Origin: Deltaproteobacteria bacterium
GTDB lineage: Bacteria > Myxococcota_A > UBA796 > GCA-2862545
Assembly: GCA_006226595.1 (NCBI GenBank)
Contig: SBGP01000103.1
Span: forward strand, 90,451-154,450
DNA: 64,000 bases
Direction of reading: 5' to 3'
Shown: positions 40,975 to 49,778 of the stretch, one piece after another
Position numbering within the stretch: position 1 is the stretch's first letter
Layout of the letters: each line of letters starts with the position of its first letter
Program-made: the position numbers and the translations under genes
The notes under the pieces: generated by a model
Told to the model about the DNA's origin: nothing
Databases searched by the model: none
The model's input: the letters and a program-made list of their open reading frames with translations, nothing else

Positions 40975-43503
40975 ATGCGAACCGTGCTCCTCCTCGCGCT
41001 TCTCGGCTGCAACGGCCCGACGGAGGAGACCGCGGTCGACTCCGGCACGGACAGCAGCGACAGCGGCGACACCGACACCGGGGGCAGCGATACCGGCGAC
41101 ACCGCGCCTGCGACCACCGCGACGTGGACGGATGGCGTGTACACCGCGACGGTGACTGTCGACGACCCCGACGCGGAGCTGCGCACCTACACGCTGACGT
41201 CTGATCACCCGCGGCGAGACAACCTGCCGAGCTCCGGGCTGGTGACCATCGTCGAGCAGGCGGGCCAGATGCGCCTCCGCTCCGCGAGCCTGGTGCTCGA
41301 CGCGCTGTTCGCACTCGCCATCCAGGAGGTCCGCGACAACAGCGTGAGCCAGATCCAGGACTTCGCGTTCGCGCAGCCCGAGCCCTGCAATTGCTTCGAG
41401 ACGGGCGAGAAGTGGACCTGGGTGTGGACGCGTGACACCGGCTACGCCGTCGAGCACGCACTCGCGATGGTCGACCCGGAGCGCTCGCGAAACTCGCTGC
41501 AGTTCAAGCTCTCGGACCACAAGGCGGTCGTCGGTGGCGGCACGCCGACCATCGTCCAGGACACGGGAAGCGGCGGCAGCTGGCCGGTGAGCACCGACCG
41601 GGCCGTGTGGTCCCTCGGAGCGTGGGAGACGCTCAAGTTCCTCGATGGGGCGGACCGCACGGCATTCCGCGACCAGGCGTACACCGCGATGGTCAACACC
41701 CTCGAGGAAGACCGCATCTACGTATTCGACGACCAGGACGGACTGTACCGGGGTGAGCAGTCCTTCCTCGACTGGCGTGAGCAGAGCTACCCGAGCTGGA
41801 CGGCGTCCGACACCGTGCACATCGCGATGTCGAAGAGCCTCTCCACGAACATGGCGCACCTGCGCATGATGCAGATCACGGCGGCACTCGCGACCGAGAA
41901 GGGCGAGACCGCGGCGGCGGACCGCTACGGCCAGTGGGCGACCGAGCTGGCCGCGGCGATCGACCGCGAGCTGTGGGTAGACGGCGATGGCCTGTACAGC
42001 GCGATGAAGACGACGGGCCTCGATCCGGCACCGATCCGCAAGTGGGACCTGCTCGGCGAGTCGATGGCCGCACTGTGGCTCGCGGATGCGTCGAGGGCGA
42101 GCACCATGGTCGCGGCCTACCCGCACGCACCGGGCGGACCGCCCGTACTGTTCCCCCAGCAGCCGTTCACGCCCATCTACCACAACCGCGGGGTGTGGCC
42201 TTTCGTCACGGCCTACGACCTGCGGGCGGCTCGTCGCGCCGAGAACGCTGCGGTGTTCACGGCGGATGCGATGAGCCTGGTCCGCGGCTCGGCGCTGAAC
42301 CTGTCGAACATGGAGAACTTCGAGTTCCTCACCGGCGACAACTGGGTCTCGGACGGGAAGTACAGCGGCCCCGTGGTCAACTCGCGCCGCCAGCTGTGGT
42401 CTGTCGCGGGCTTCGTAGCGCTCGTCACTCGCGGTCTGTACGGGATCGAGGCGAGCCAGACGGGGCTCTCTGTCGCCCCGTTCGTGCCGGCCGAGCTGTA
42501 CCGCGATCTGGTCGGTGGCGGCGAGCTGACGCTGCACGACGTGCCGTGGCGCGGCGCGACCCTGGACATCACCCTGGTCCCGCCGAGCGACACGAGCGGG
42601 GCAGGGGCCTTCGCGGTGACCAGCGCGACCCTCGATGGGAGCGCGGTGAGCGGTGAGCTGCAGCCCGCGGCGGGGGCGCACGACCTTCGCATCCAGCTCG
42701 GAGCCGCCTCCACCGTCGCGGGCTCGATGCGCGCGGTCACCGGCACCGACTTCCGCGAGGTCTACGCACCGGTCGAGCCCTCGATCACCTCGCTGTCCGA
42801 GTCCGGAGGCCGCCTCGTGCTCGCCTTCGATGGTCAGGGCGAACAGCAGATCACCTTCAACGTGTTCCGAGACGGCGTCGAGGTCGCCAGCGGGCTGACC
42901 CAGACCTCGTGGACGGACCCGGCTTCCGACCCGGGCGTGTCGCACTGCTACGCCGTGGAGAGCGAGTTCGCGTCGGGCAACGTGTCGCATCACAGCCCGC
43001 CGATGTGCTGGTGGGGTGCGAGCTACGAGCGCATCACCACCCTCGACCACGGCGCGTTCACCGTGAACGGGGGGAACCTCGTCACCGCCTACGGACGCAC
43101 CTTCTACGAGAACTGGGGGGCGCGCGACCACACGCTGTCGGTGAGCTTCACGCCGCCGAACCCGGGAGACTACCTGGTCCAGGTGACCTACGGCAATGGC
43201 GCGGGACCGGTGAACACCGGCGTGACCGTCGGCCACAAGCGGCTTCGCGTGTACGAAGGCGCGAGCGAGGTCGACGGTGGCTTCCTGGTGATGCCGCACC
43301 TCGGCGACTGGAATGGCTGGGAGGACAGCAACTTCGTGCCGGTCCGCTTCGACTCGACGAACGCGCACACGCTCGTGCTCGAGGTCGCCCCGAACATGTC
43401 GTGGCTGCAGCATCATCAGCCGTACAACTACACGGGAGGCGGCAACGACACCTTCGACTTCGTGAACGTCGCGGAGGTCAAGCTGCTGAGGCTCACGCAG
43501 TAG
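40975..43503 (+). CDS. Lipoprotein glycoside hydrolase-like protein ((alpha/alpha)6-barrel) with C-terminal beta modules
   Basis: The 842-residue product has a lipoprotein signal with Cys12 (LLGC) and an Asp/Thr/Ser-rich linker (about 20-45), typical of surface lipoproteins in this group. Residues about 95-500 have the helical-barrel glycosidase pattern, including KWTWVWTRDTGYAVEHALAM (WTRD at 151-154), as in GH15/GH63/GH78-type enzymes. The last 250 residues are beta-rich (fibronectin-like and a Trp-containing carbohydrate-binding-like module, NPGDYLVQVTYGNGAGPVNT). It probably degrades a polysaccharide outside the cell, bound to the outer membrane; the sugar specificity is unknown. It is preceded by the kinase gene, with only three bases between. 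Confidence 0.72.
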   Translation: MRTVLLLALLGCNGPTEETAVDSGTDSSDSGDTDTGGSDTGDTAPATTATWTDGVYTATVTVDDPDAELRTYTLTSDHPRRDNLPSSGLVTIVEQAGQMRLRSASLVLDALFALAIQEVRDNSVSQIQDFAFAQPEPCNCFETGEKWTWVWTRDTGYAVEHALAMVDPERSRNSLQFKLSDHKAVVGGGTPTIVQDTGSGGSWPVSTDRAVWSLGAWETLKFLDGADRTAFRDQAYTAMVNTLEEDRIYVFDDQDGLYRGEQSFLDWREQSYPSWTASDTVHIAMSKSLSTNMAHLRMMQITAALATEKGETAAADRYGQWATELAAAIDRELWVDGDGLYSAMKTTGLDPAPIRKWDLLGESMAALWLADASRASTMVAAYPHAPGGPPVLFPQQPFTPIYHNRGVWPFVTAYDLRAARRAENAAVFTADAMSLVRGSALNLSNMENFEFLTGDNWVSDGKYSGPVVNSRRQLWSVAGFVALVTRGLYGIEASQTGLSVAPFVPAELYRDLVGGGELTLHDVPWRGATLDITLVPPSDTSGAGAFAVTSATLDGSAVSGELQPAAGAHDLRIQLGAASTVAGSMRAVTGTDFREVYAPVEPSITSLSESGGRLVLAFDGQGEQQITFNVFRDGVEVASGLTQTSWTDPASDPGVSHCYAVESEFASGNVSHHSPPMCWWGASYERITTLDHGAFTVNGGNLVTAYGRTFYENWGARDHTLSVSFTPPNPGDYLVQVTYGNGAGPVNTGVTVGHKRLRVYEGASEVDGGFLVMPHLGDWNGWEDSNFVPVRFDSTNAHTLVLEVAPNMSWLQHHQPYNYTGGGNDTFDFVNVAEVKLLRLTQ

Positions 43504-43901
43504 GTGCAGCGGCCCGCCCCAGCGACCCCGATGCAGCGCTTCGCCGAGTCGGGATCGCACCCGCCGATGGGATACGCCTGGGTGCCGAGCCACGAGCGCC
43601 GAACCCGGAGCCAACAGGCGGCCTGGCCAGAGGCCAGCAGATCTCGCGCGTTCTCTCCTTGGACCCGCGGCCACGGATCCAGCACCGCGAGCGCGCGTTC
43701 ATCGGGCTCTCCGCGGCCCGTCCAGGACCAGAGCACGCCGTCCTCGTAGATCTGCCGCGCGTCGAGTCGCCCGACATCACTCGGCAGCAGCGGGGCTGCA
43801 CGGCGCGGGAAGGGGCCCCAGTTCACGGTGGGACCGGCCGTTCCCAGGCGAGCCGAGGGCAGACGCCGCACGACCACCTCCATGACGCATCGTCGAACCA
43901 T
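43428..43901 (-). CDS. Possible hypothetical protein between convergent genes
   Basis: The 419-base gap between 43503 and 43923 holds a minus-strand open frame of up to 157 residues (ATG at 43901; others further in). Its third codon positions are rich in G/C like those of real neighbours, and the middle of the product looks protein-like (LDARQIYEDGVLWSWTGRGE, ACWLRVRRSWLGTQAYPIGG) with several Cys. Against it, the last 76 bases overlap the glycosidase gene on the other strand and I recognise no family. It could be a small real gene or a decayed one. Confidence 0.4.
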   Translation of the reverse strand: MVRRCVMEVVVRRLPSARLGTAGPTVNWGPFPRRAAPLLPSDVGRLDARQIYEDGVLWSWTGRGEPDERALAVLDPWPRVQGENARDLLASGQAACWLRVRRSWLGTQAYPIGGCDPDSAKRCIGVAGAGRCTYCVSLSSLTSATFTKSKVSLPPPV

Positions 43902-43922
43902 GACCGCATGGGGCGAAAGGCC

Positions 43923-45410
43923 CTACAACGACGCACGCACCTCGGGCAGGCGCATCTTCCACAGGAAGCTGTCGAAGTAGAAGTGCGCCATCGACTGCCA
44001 CACGGTCCAGTAGAAGATCCAGCTGCGGACAGGCGTGCCGGCGACGGTGAGCCGCGCATCGTACAGGCGACCCTGGCCGTACTCGAGGAAGCCGTACGCA
44101 CCGCCGATGAGGAGCGTGAAGCCCACGTAGTAGACGACGGGCCACGCGAGCAGCGTGCCGAGCAGCGGACGGTGGGCGAGCGGCTCGCGGTAGCGGCGAC
44201 GCTGAAAGGCCCACACGAACACGGTGTACTCGACGGCGTGCGAGAAGCCGTACGCAACGTAGGCCTCGAACGGGTCGAAGAAGAAGAACGTGAGCGCGAG
44301 GAGGACCGTGCCCAGGCCCATGAGGTTGCGCGCCGGGTTCGACAGGCCTGCGGCCTGGTACTCGTGCCAGAAGTAGCTCGCGACGCTGGCGATACCGATG
44401 GCGACCGCGACGGGCAGGCCGACGACGGCGATGGCGTCGAGGCGGTCGAGGATGGGCAGCAGCCAGTGCGACACGGTCGGCGCGTGCTCGGCAAGCAGGG
44501 GCCGCGCCGCCGTCGGCAGGTACATCAGGTACGCGGGTAGCCAGCCGAACACGAGGAAGCGGTCGACCCAGCCCGGGACCCACTTCTCGCGCGGAAGTCC
44601 GGACTTCGCGGCGTACATGCGGAGGATGCCGTACTTCTGCATGTACACGTGCCAGATGTTCCACGCGCCGGCGAAGGCGGCGATGCCGCCGGTGACGAGG
44701 ACCATGCGCAAGCGCTCGGAGGGGCCGACCGCTGCCGCGGTGCCGGCGGCGGACCACGCGGCGCCGAGCAGGAGCAGCGCAGAGAGTGCGGGCGTGCCCG
44801 TGCGAGCGAACGCCGACTCGGTGGACCCCGCCTCCCGCGCCTGCCACAGCGTGAGCCCGAGCAGGCCGACCCCGAACGCCAGCGCGTGGCTGGTGTGGTC
44901 GATGCCCGCCGGCCAGGCCCACAGGGCGGCCAGGGCCGTGAGGGGAGCGGCGACGAGCGCGCCGAGCAGGGGAGCAGAGGGCTTGGCGAGCTGATCGAAG
45001 CGTCGCCACTGCAGCAGAAGCAGCACCGCCATCGTGCCGACCAGGGCGTCGGTGAGGTCGAAGAAGCCGGCCGGAATCTTCCAGCTGCGGTACAGGCCGC
45101 AGAACAGGAAGCCGGCCAGGAGCAGCGAGGGCACCACCAGGAAGCGCCCGACCTGCGTACCGAACACCTGACGGTCGAAGTACACGTAGGGCATCGTCAG
45201 GTGGCGGTGGCTGGTCGAGAAGCTGTTCCCGAGGATCCAGTACCAGAGGTAGTCCTCGGGGTGCTTGGGGCCGAAGAACCAGAACGGGATCAGCAGCCAC
45301 AGCCAGGAGAACGAGTACGCGAGGACATCGATGCCCGGCGCGATGTGCCAGTGGTCGACCCGCTGCTCCGGGGGAGCTGGGCGAAAGCTCTGCAGGGCGC
45401 GAGCGATCAC
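43923..45410 (-). CDS. Polytopic membrane protein with conserved-looking histidines
   Basis: The 495-residue protein has about ten to twelve membrane segments. Several His and acidic residues lie in or next to them in recurring patterns: STSHRHLTMPYVYFDRQVFG, NIWHVYMQKYGILRMYAAKS, SYFWHEYQAAGLSNPARN, YGFSHAVEYTVFVW and, at the C-terminus, HFYFDSFLWKMRLPEVR. These could bind metal, but I do not know the family. It overlaps the upstream methyltransferase gene by four bases, so the two proteins are produced together. Confidence 0.65.
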   Translation of the reverse strand: MIARALQSFRPAPPEQRVDHWHIAPGIDVLAYSFSWLWLLIPFWFFGPKHPEDYLWYWILGNSFSTSHRHLTMPYVYFDRQVFGTQVGRFLVVPSLLLAGFLFCGLYRSWKIPAGFFDLTDALVGTMAVLLLLQWRRFDQLAKPSAPLLGALVAAPLTALAALWAWPAGIDHTSHALAFGVGLLGLTLWQAREAGSTESAFARTGTPALSALLLLGAAWSAAGTAAAVGPSERLRMVLVTGGIAAFAGAWNIWHVYMQKYGILRMYAAKSGLPREKWVPGWVDRFLVFGWLPAYLMYLPTAARPLLAEHAPTVSHWLLPILDRLDAIAVVGLPVAVAIGIASVASYFWHEYQAAGLSNPARNLMGLGTVLLALTFFFFDPFEAYVAYGFSHAVEYTVFVWAFQRRRYREPLAHRPLLGTLLAWPVVYYVGFTLLIGGAYGFLEYGQGRLYDARLTVAGTPVRSWIFYWTVWQSMAHFYFDSFLWKMRLPEVRASL

Positions 45411-46531
45411 CGCAGCCGCCAGGTGAGCACGCGTCCGTCGATGTCGGCGGTGACCTCGAGCCCGCGGGCGTCAGCGGGGTCGGGGACCACCGACAGCCTC
45501 ACGTGCAGCGCCGTGCCCGAGGGCAGCGACGGAAGCGAAAAGTACACCTGCTTCCAGTGGGTCGGTGCGGCGGCGGGGCCGGTGTCGAGCACCACGTCGG
45601 GAGCGAGGTGAAGCACGAACCAGCCGGCGAGTCCGCGGACCTGGGCTGGGTCGACGTCGAAGCTCAGCTCACCGCTCGCCGCGCTCACCGTGGGGAAGGG
45701 CACGGTGGCGAGCTCGGCGGAACTACCGAGCCACTCGGGCTGAAGCGCCAGCGTGTGGCCGAGGTCTCGCCCGAGCGACAGGAGGGGCCCGAAGTCGATG
45801 CCGTGACCCTCGAAGTCGCCGTACGCGGCGGTCTCGGCGTCATCGGTGAGCACGGGGGCGAAGTGCAGGCTCACGGCATGAGGAATCACGGCGCGGGGCG
45901 AGGTTCGGGCCACCAGCGGGGCGAGGTCCTCGGCGGCGCGCTCGGCGAAGGCCAGTGCGCCAAAGGTCTCGGTGACGATGACATCGGCATCGCCGGGATC
46001 CACGCTCGCGAAGTTGCCGCGGATCACCTGGCCGTTCACGCCGTTCGCCGAGAAGATGGCCTCGGCGAGCGCGGCGAGATCGCTCGCCTCGATGCCGATC
46101 ACCTCGGTGGCACCAGCCTGAGCGGCCATCAGTGCGAGGACGCCGGTACCGGTTCCGGCATCGACGACGCGATCTCCCGCGCGAACCGTGGCCTCGAGTG
46201 CCCGGCGATAGCTGGTCATGCGGCTCTCGTCCCCGATCATGCGACGGTGTACGTCGAGCCGCGCGAAGCCCTCGAACATCGCCGGGGTCTCGGCGACCTC
46301 GTCCTCGGGGACGAGCAGTCCCACCTGCACCAGCTGGTTCGCCATGACCTGGGCCTGGGGGCCCATGGCCTGGCCGATCGCCTGGAGTGAGCGCGGCTGC
46401 TGGAAGAAGTGGAGGATGCCGATGGCGGGCACCGGAAGGCGCGCACCAATCGCCCGGGGCAGGCACCGCGCGAGCAGGCGGCCGTCGGGCTCGAATCCGA
46501 GAGTGAGGCTGGGAACGCAGACGAAGTTCAT
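45407..46531 (-). CDS. Protein arginine methyltransferase-like SAM methyltransferase
   Basis: The 374-residue protein has an N-terminal helical, winged-helix-like region (1-95), then a PRMT-type core: GDESRMTSYRRALEATVRAG, DRVVDAGTGTGVLALMAAQA, GIEASD and VIVTETFGALAFAE in the position of the double-E loop, and near the end THWKQVYF, the THW motif of PRMTs. Only the first of the two catalytic Glu residues is clear (TETFG). Such enzymes are rare in bacteria. Substrate may be a protein or small guanidino compound. It overlaps the polytopic membrane protein gene by four bases. Confidence 0.72.
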   Translation of the reverse strand: MNFVCVPSLTLGFEPDGRLLARCLPRAIGARLPVPAIGILHFFQQPRSLQAIGQAMGPQAQVMANQLVQVGLLVPEDEVAETPAMFEGFARLDVHRRMIGDESRMTSYRRALEATVRAGDRVVDAGTGTGVLALMAAQAGATEVIGIEASDLAALAEAIFSANGVNGQVIRGNFASVDPGDADVIVTETFGALAFAERAAEDLAPLVARTSPRAVIPHAVSLHFAPVLTDDAETAAYGDFEGHGIDFGPLLSLGRDLGHTLALQPEWLGSSAELATVPFPTVSAASGELSFDVDPAQVRGLAGWFVLHLAPDVVLDTGPAAAPTHWKQVYFSLPSLPSGTALHVRLSVVPDPADARGLEVTADIDGRVLTWRLR

Positions 46532-46641
46532 GTCGAAGGTGGCTATCCGGCCACACGCCGGGCGTCAGCCGCGCACGCTCTCGGCTCGGCTCTGGAATCG
46601 GCCGCTGCGCGGGTTACGAGCGCTGTCTGCTCGGAGAGCTC

Positions 46642-46992
46642 GTGTCCCTGACCTTCTACAAGATCCTCCACGTAGCCGCTGTGGCCTGGCTGTTCGCTGC
46701 CATGGGCGGCTCGCTGCTCGCCGGTTCCGACAACGAGCGCGCGCGCAAGCTCGGCGGCATGAGCCACGGCATCGCGCTGATCGTCGCGCTCGTCGCGGGC
46801 TTCGGCGCACTCGCGAAGCTCGGCATCGACGGCATGCCCGGCTGGGTCATCGCCAAGGTCGTGCTGTGGGTGGTGTTCGGCGCGGTGGCGATGGTGCCTC
46901 GGCGCGCGCCGCAGCTCGCCGTGCCGGTGTTCTTCGCCCTGCCCGTGCTCGCGGGTGTCGCGACGTGGCTCGCGGTCGCCAAGCCCTTCTAG
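46642..46992 (+). CDS. Small integral membrane protein
   Basis: A GTG at 46642 (after CGGAGAG) opens a 116-residue frame with four hydrophobic segments at about 5-27, 42-60, 66-83 and 92-112. LTFYKILHVAAVAWLFAAMG at the start contains a His within the first helix. The family resembles small membrane proteins with cytochrome-like topology, but no ligand can be named. It is divergent from the methyltransferase gene with a 110-base gap. Confidence 0.6.
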   Translation: MSLTFYKILHVAAVAWLFAAMGGSLLAGSDNERARKLGGMSHGIALIVALVAGFGALAKLGIDGMPGWVIAKVVLWVVFGAVAMVPRRAPQLAVPVFFALPVLAGVATWLAVAKPF

Positions 46993-47092
46993 GGGACTTC
47001 TCCGCGGTGCGGCGGCGGGACCGCCAACCCGCGGACTTCGCGCTGGGAGGTCGCTCCCGCCGGTGGCACAATGCCCGGCAGGAGTGACGCTC

Positions 47093-47683
47093 ATGATGCG
47101 AACCAGCCTGCTCGCACTCGCCCTCGCGCTCATCGCCTGCAACGGCAATGGCGGAGGCGACGAGGACACCGACGCCACCACCGACAGCTCCGGCGGCGAC
47201 ACGGGCAACAACAACACGTCCACCGCCCAGTGTGACGACGACCCGGCCACGCCTGCGCCGGGGTCGGGGCCAGCGACCTGTCTCACCGCCGAGCTCTCGT
47301 GCGGCGACAGCGTCACGCACACGACCACCGGCGGCAACGAGGACCTCGCCGACGGCTACCAGAGCGGCGCGTGGGCCTGTATCGGCAGTGACCCGCTGAC
47401 CGCCGACTACTCGGGGCCGGAGCGTCGGTACCGCTTCGTCGCGCCCGATGGCGTGGAGCCCACCGTCACCCTCGACAGTCGCTGTGATCTGACGATGAAG
47501 ATCGTGCGCGGCGAGAGCGCATGCCCCACCGACGACACGCAGGTGAGCTGCTGGGACGCCGAGGGCGACTACACGGATCGGGTCCAGACCCACACGTTCT
47601 TCCCCGGGCTGACCTACGAGATCATCGTCGAGAGCGTCGACGGCAGCGAGGGCGCGTACACGCTGTCCATCGACTGCCCGTAG
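47093..47683 (+). CDS. Lipoprotein with acidic linker, unknown function
   Basis: The 196-residue product has a signal peptide with lipobox LIAC and an Asp/Thr/Ser/Asn-rich linker of about 40 residues. A compact beta-rich, Cys-containing domain follows (CGDSVTHTTTGGNEDLADGY, YRFVAPDGVEPTVTLDSRCD, YEIIVESVDGSEGAYTLSID), similar to the pre-peptidase C-terminal or similar beta-sandwich modules. It is probably exposed at the cell surface. ATG at 47093 follows CAGGAG at a good distance. Confidence 0.7.
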   Translation: MMRTSLLALALALIACNGNGGGDEDTDATTDSSGGDTGNNNTSTAQCDDDPATPAPGSGPATCLTAELSCGDSVTHTTTGGNEDLADGYQSGAWACIGSDPLTADYSGPERRYRFVAPDGVEPTVTLDSRCDLTMKIVRGESACPTDDTQVSCWDAEGDYTDRVQTHTFFPGLTYEIIVESVDGSEGAYTLSIDCP

Positions 47684-47690
47684 TCCTGCG

Positions 47691-47731
47691 CGAAAACAAC
47701 GAGGCCCCGCTCGAACGAGCAGGGCCTCTTT
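47691..47731. terminator. Bidirectional intrinsic terminator
   Basis: GAGGCCC...GGGCCTC and GCTCG/CGAGC form a 12-bp stem with one mismatch and a two-base loop (47701-47728), followed by TTT on the plus strand and preceded by an A-rich stretch that gives a T-rich tail on the minus strand. It separates two convergent genes. Confidence 0.8.
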
Positions 47732-47761
47732 GCGTGCGCGCCGCCGAAGCAGCGCATGCGA

Positions 47762-48616
47762 TCAGATGCGGCGCAGCTTGAACTGGACGTCGCCGCTCCA
47801 GTGCTTGGCGAACGCCTTCGGGCACAGGCCGAGGTAGCGGTCGTAGTCCTCGAACACGCGGTCGCCCCACTTCTCGCGGATGATGTCCTCATGGGCGAGG
47901 AAGCGGTCGTACCACTCCTGCGTGGTGCGCATGTAGTCCTTGCGCATCATGTGCATCTCCTCGATCTCCCACTTGGGCGAGACCGCCTGCACGATCTCCT
48001 CGATGCGGGGGTTGAGGCCGCCGGGGAAGATGACATCCGCGGTGAACGCCAGATCCTCGAGGTCCTTGCGGGAGCGCGGGATCTTGTTGCGGAGGATGGC
48101 CTGGAAGCCGAAGCAGGATCCGGGCTCGACCCAGCTCGCCAGCTTGTTGAAGTAGCTGCGGTAGATCTCGACCGCCTTGCCCTCGCGCTGCTGGGCAGGG
48201 GAGCACAGGTGGTCGATCATCTCGATGGAGACGAGGCCGTCGTACTTGAACGCGGGCTCGTACAGCGCGTAGTCCTGCAGCCACACCTTGGCGTTGGGGA
48301 TCTCGCGGGCGTCACACCATGCCTTCTGCTCGGTCGACAGCGTGATGCCGTGGACCTCCTTGATGCCCTGACGCGCGATCACGTCCATCGCCGAGCCCCA
48401 GCCACAGCCGATGTCGAGTGCGGTCTTGGTGTGGTCGAGCTCCGCGAAGCGGTACAGGCGCTGGACCTTGCGCTCCTGGGCCGCCTCGAGCGTGTCGTAG
48501 GGGTTGCTCCAGTCCCAGACGGCGCTGGTGTAGTGCATGTTCTCGTCGAGCCAGAGCGCGAAGAACTCGTTCGAAACGCTGTAGCTCTCGTCGATCTGGG
48601 CCTGGGTGGAGGTCAT
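47762..48616 (-). CDS. Cyclopropane-fatty-acid synthase-family SAM methyltransferase
   Basis: The 284-residue protein has the CFA/mycolic-acid-methyltransferase pattern: YSVSNEFFALWLDENMHYTS, ALDIGCGWGSAMDVIARQGI, GITLSTEQKAWC and SIEMIDHLCS with the expected Glu. IFPGGLNPRIEEIVQAVS and the C-terminal YDRFL match CFA synthases. It probably modifies an unsaturated lipid chain with a methylene or methyl group from SAM, though close relatives use other acceptors. ATG at 48616 (after GGAG) is preferred to one seven codons upstream. Confidence 0.82.
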   Translation of the reverse strand: MTSTQAQIDESYSVSNEFFALWLDENMHYTSAVWDWSNPYDTLEAAQERKVQRLYRFAELDHTKTALDIGCGWGSAMDVIARQGIKEVHGITLSTEQKAWCDAREIPNAKVWLQDYALYEPAFKYDGLVSIEMIDHLCSPAQQREGKAVEIYRSYFNKLASWVEPGSCFGFQAILRNKIPRSRKDLEDLAFTADVIFPGGLNPRIEEIVQAVSPKWEIEEMHMMRKDYMRTTQEWYDRFLAHEDIIREKWGDRVFEDYDRYLGLCPKAFAKHWSGDVQFKLRRI

Positions 48617-48740
48617 GGGGGCTCCGGAGCGAGGCATCGGCTTGGATGCCGAGGGTGTGGGAAGGCCGGCGCGGTGGCACCGACCCGGCTGGAATCGGCG
48701 GATAACCCGGAGATCCGCCCGTGCCGAGTCCTGAGATTTT

Positions 48741-48754
48741 CGACCGGTTGGTCG
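48741..48754. promoter_or_regulatory. Short inverted repeat upstream of the CFA-type gene
   Basis: CGACCGGTTGGTCG has five-base arms CGACC/GGTCG around GGTT and is followed by CTTTTTT on the plus strand. It lies about 125 bases upstream of the CFA-type gene (transcribed leftward) and could be an operator or a weak terminator for a plus-strand transcript. No plus-strand gene ends here. Confidence 0.3.
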
Positions 48755-48803
48755 CTTTTTTCGCGACCGCCGCCCGTCGCGTCACGGCGCGCGTCAGGGG
48801 CAC

Positions 48804-48827
48804 GAAAAAAGGCCCCCGAAGGAGCCT
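48804..48827 (-). terminator. Strong intrinsic terminator with TTCG loop
   Basis: On the minus strand AGGCTCC and GGGGCCT pair (one G-T pair) around the stable TTCG tetraloop and are followed by TTTTTTCG. It lies about 40 bases after the stop of the TerB-like gene and should end its transcript. Confidence 0.85.
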
Positions 48828-48865
48828 GGATTGTGTGCGCGAGAGGCGCGTTTCTCGGGCGGCGC

Positions 48866-49210
48866 CTAGCGGAGCAGCTGCTCGAACAACGCGTAGGTTT
48901 CGATCTCGTCGCCGTCGATGCGGCCATCCGCCTGGACCATCTCGAGGACGATCTTCAGGAACAGCTGGCGATGCTCGCGGGGGACCTCGGTCGGATCGAT
49001 CTCTTCGGGCCGAGGCGGCACCGCGAGCCACTCGAGGGCCTTGGTGCGGTCCTCTTCGGTGAGCTCGAGTCGCTGCATCAGATCAGCGACGAAGGTGCGC
49101 TCGGGATCGGCGATCTCGAGGTCGGCCCACGCGAAAGAACACACGAAGCGCAGCAGGTGCAGCCGGTCTTCGTGCGGCAGGTCGGTCAGGTTCGGAGTCT
49201 CTTCGGCCAT
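48866..49210 (-). CDS. TerB-like small protein
   Basis: The 114-residue acidic protein has the helical TerB-type pattern: DRLHLLRFVCSFAWADLEIA near the start, an Asp/Glu-rich region and FLKIVLEMVQADGRIDGDEI at the end. TerB family proteins bind calcium or act in stress-related complexes; many are of unknown function. ATG at 49210 follows TGGAGGAGCG directly and gives the conserved length, although the open frame extends upstream. Confidence 0.72.
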   Translation of the reverse strand: MAEETPNLTDLPHEDRLHLLRFVCSFAWADLEIADPERTFVADLMQRLELTEEDRTKALEWLAVPPRPEEIDPTEVPREHRQLFLKIVLEMVQADGRIDGDEIETYALFEQLLR

Positions 49211-49286
49211 CGCTCCTCCAGAGGGAGGCTGGCCCTCGGCAACGCCGGGGGCCGGGTGGTCGCGAAGCATACCCGAAGGCGAGACC

Positions 49287-49778
49287 TCAGTGGTGGTGAC
49301 CACCGGGGCCATGCACGTGACCATGCGCGATCTCGACGTCCGTCGCGTCACGGACCTCGGTCACCTCGACGTCGAAGTGGAGCGTCTGGCCCGCGAGGGG
49401 GTGGTTGATGTCGACGTGGACCCAGGCGCCCTCGACCTTGGTGATCCACAGCACGACCGCGTTGCCCTGGCCGTCCTCGGCGCGCACGGGCATGCCCTCG
49501 CGGAGGTCCATGTCCTTGGGGAACTCGGAGCGGCGCACCGCCTGCGGTCCATCACCCTGGAGCTCGCCGTAGCCCTTCTCCGGCGCGACATCGACCTGAC
49601 GCTGGTCACCGGTGGACGCGCCCTCGAGGCCCTCCTCCAGGCCCGGGACGATGTTGCCGTAGCCGTGCAGGTAGGCGAGGGGATGGCCGCCCGCGGAGCT
49701 GTCGAGCACCTCGCCGTCGTCGTTGGTGAGCGTGTAGTGGATGTGGACGACCTTGCCGGCCGCGATGGTCTGGGACAC
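49287..49778 (-). CDS. SlyD-like FKBP-type peptidyl-prolyl isomerase
   Basis: The 163-residue protein starts with a GTG behind AGGAGG. It has the FKBP core (VVHIHYTLTNDDGEVLDSSA, IVPGLEEGLEGAS), then the inserted-in-flap segment typical of SlyD (APEKGYGELQGDGPQAVRR) and a His-rich C-terminus HGHVHGPGGHHH that could bind nickel or other metals. SlyD combines folding and metal handling in the cytoplasm. Confidence 0.92.
   Translation of the reverse strand: MSQTIAAGKVVHIHYTLTNDDGEVLDSSAGGHPLAYLHGYGNIVPGLEEGLEGASTGDQRQVDVAPEKGYGELQGDGPQAVRRSEFPKDMDLREGMPVRAEDGQGNAVVLWITKVEGAWVHVDINHPLAGQTLHFDVEVTEVRDATDVEIAHGHVHGPGGHHH

Noticed and set aside
39520..43674. A very long minus-strand open frame of about 1380 codons across the kinase and glycosidase genes
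   Set aside because: It is antisense to two genes with clear domains, and its product is an Arg/His/Val-rich, low-information sequence typical of the complement of GC-rich coding DNA.
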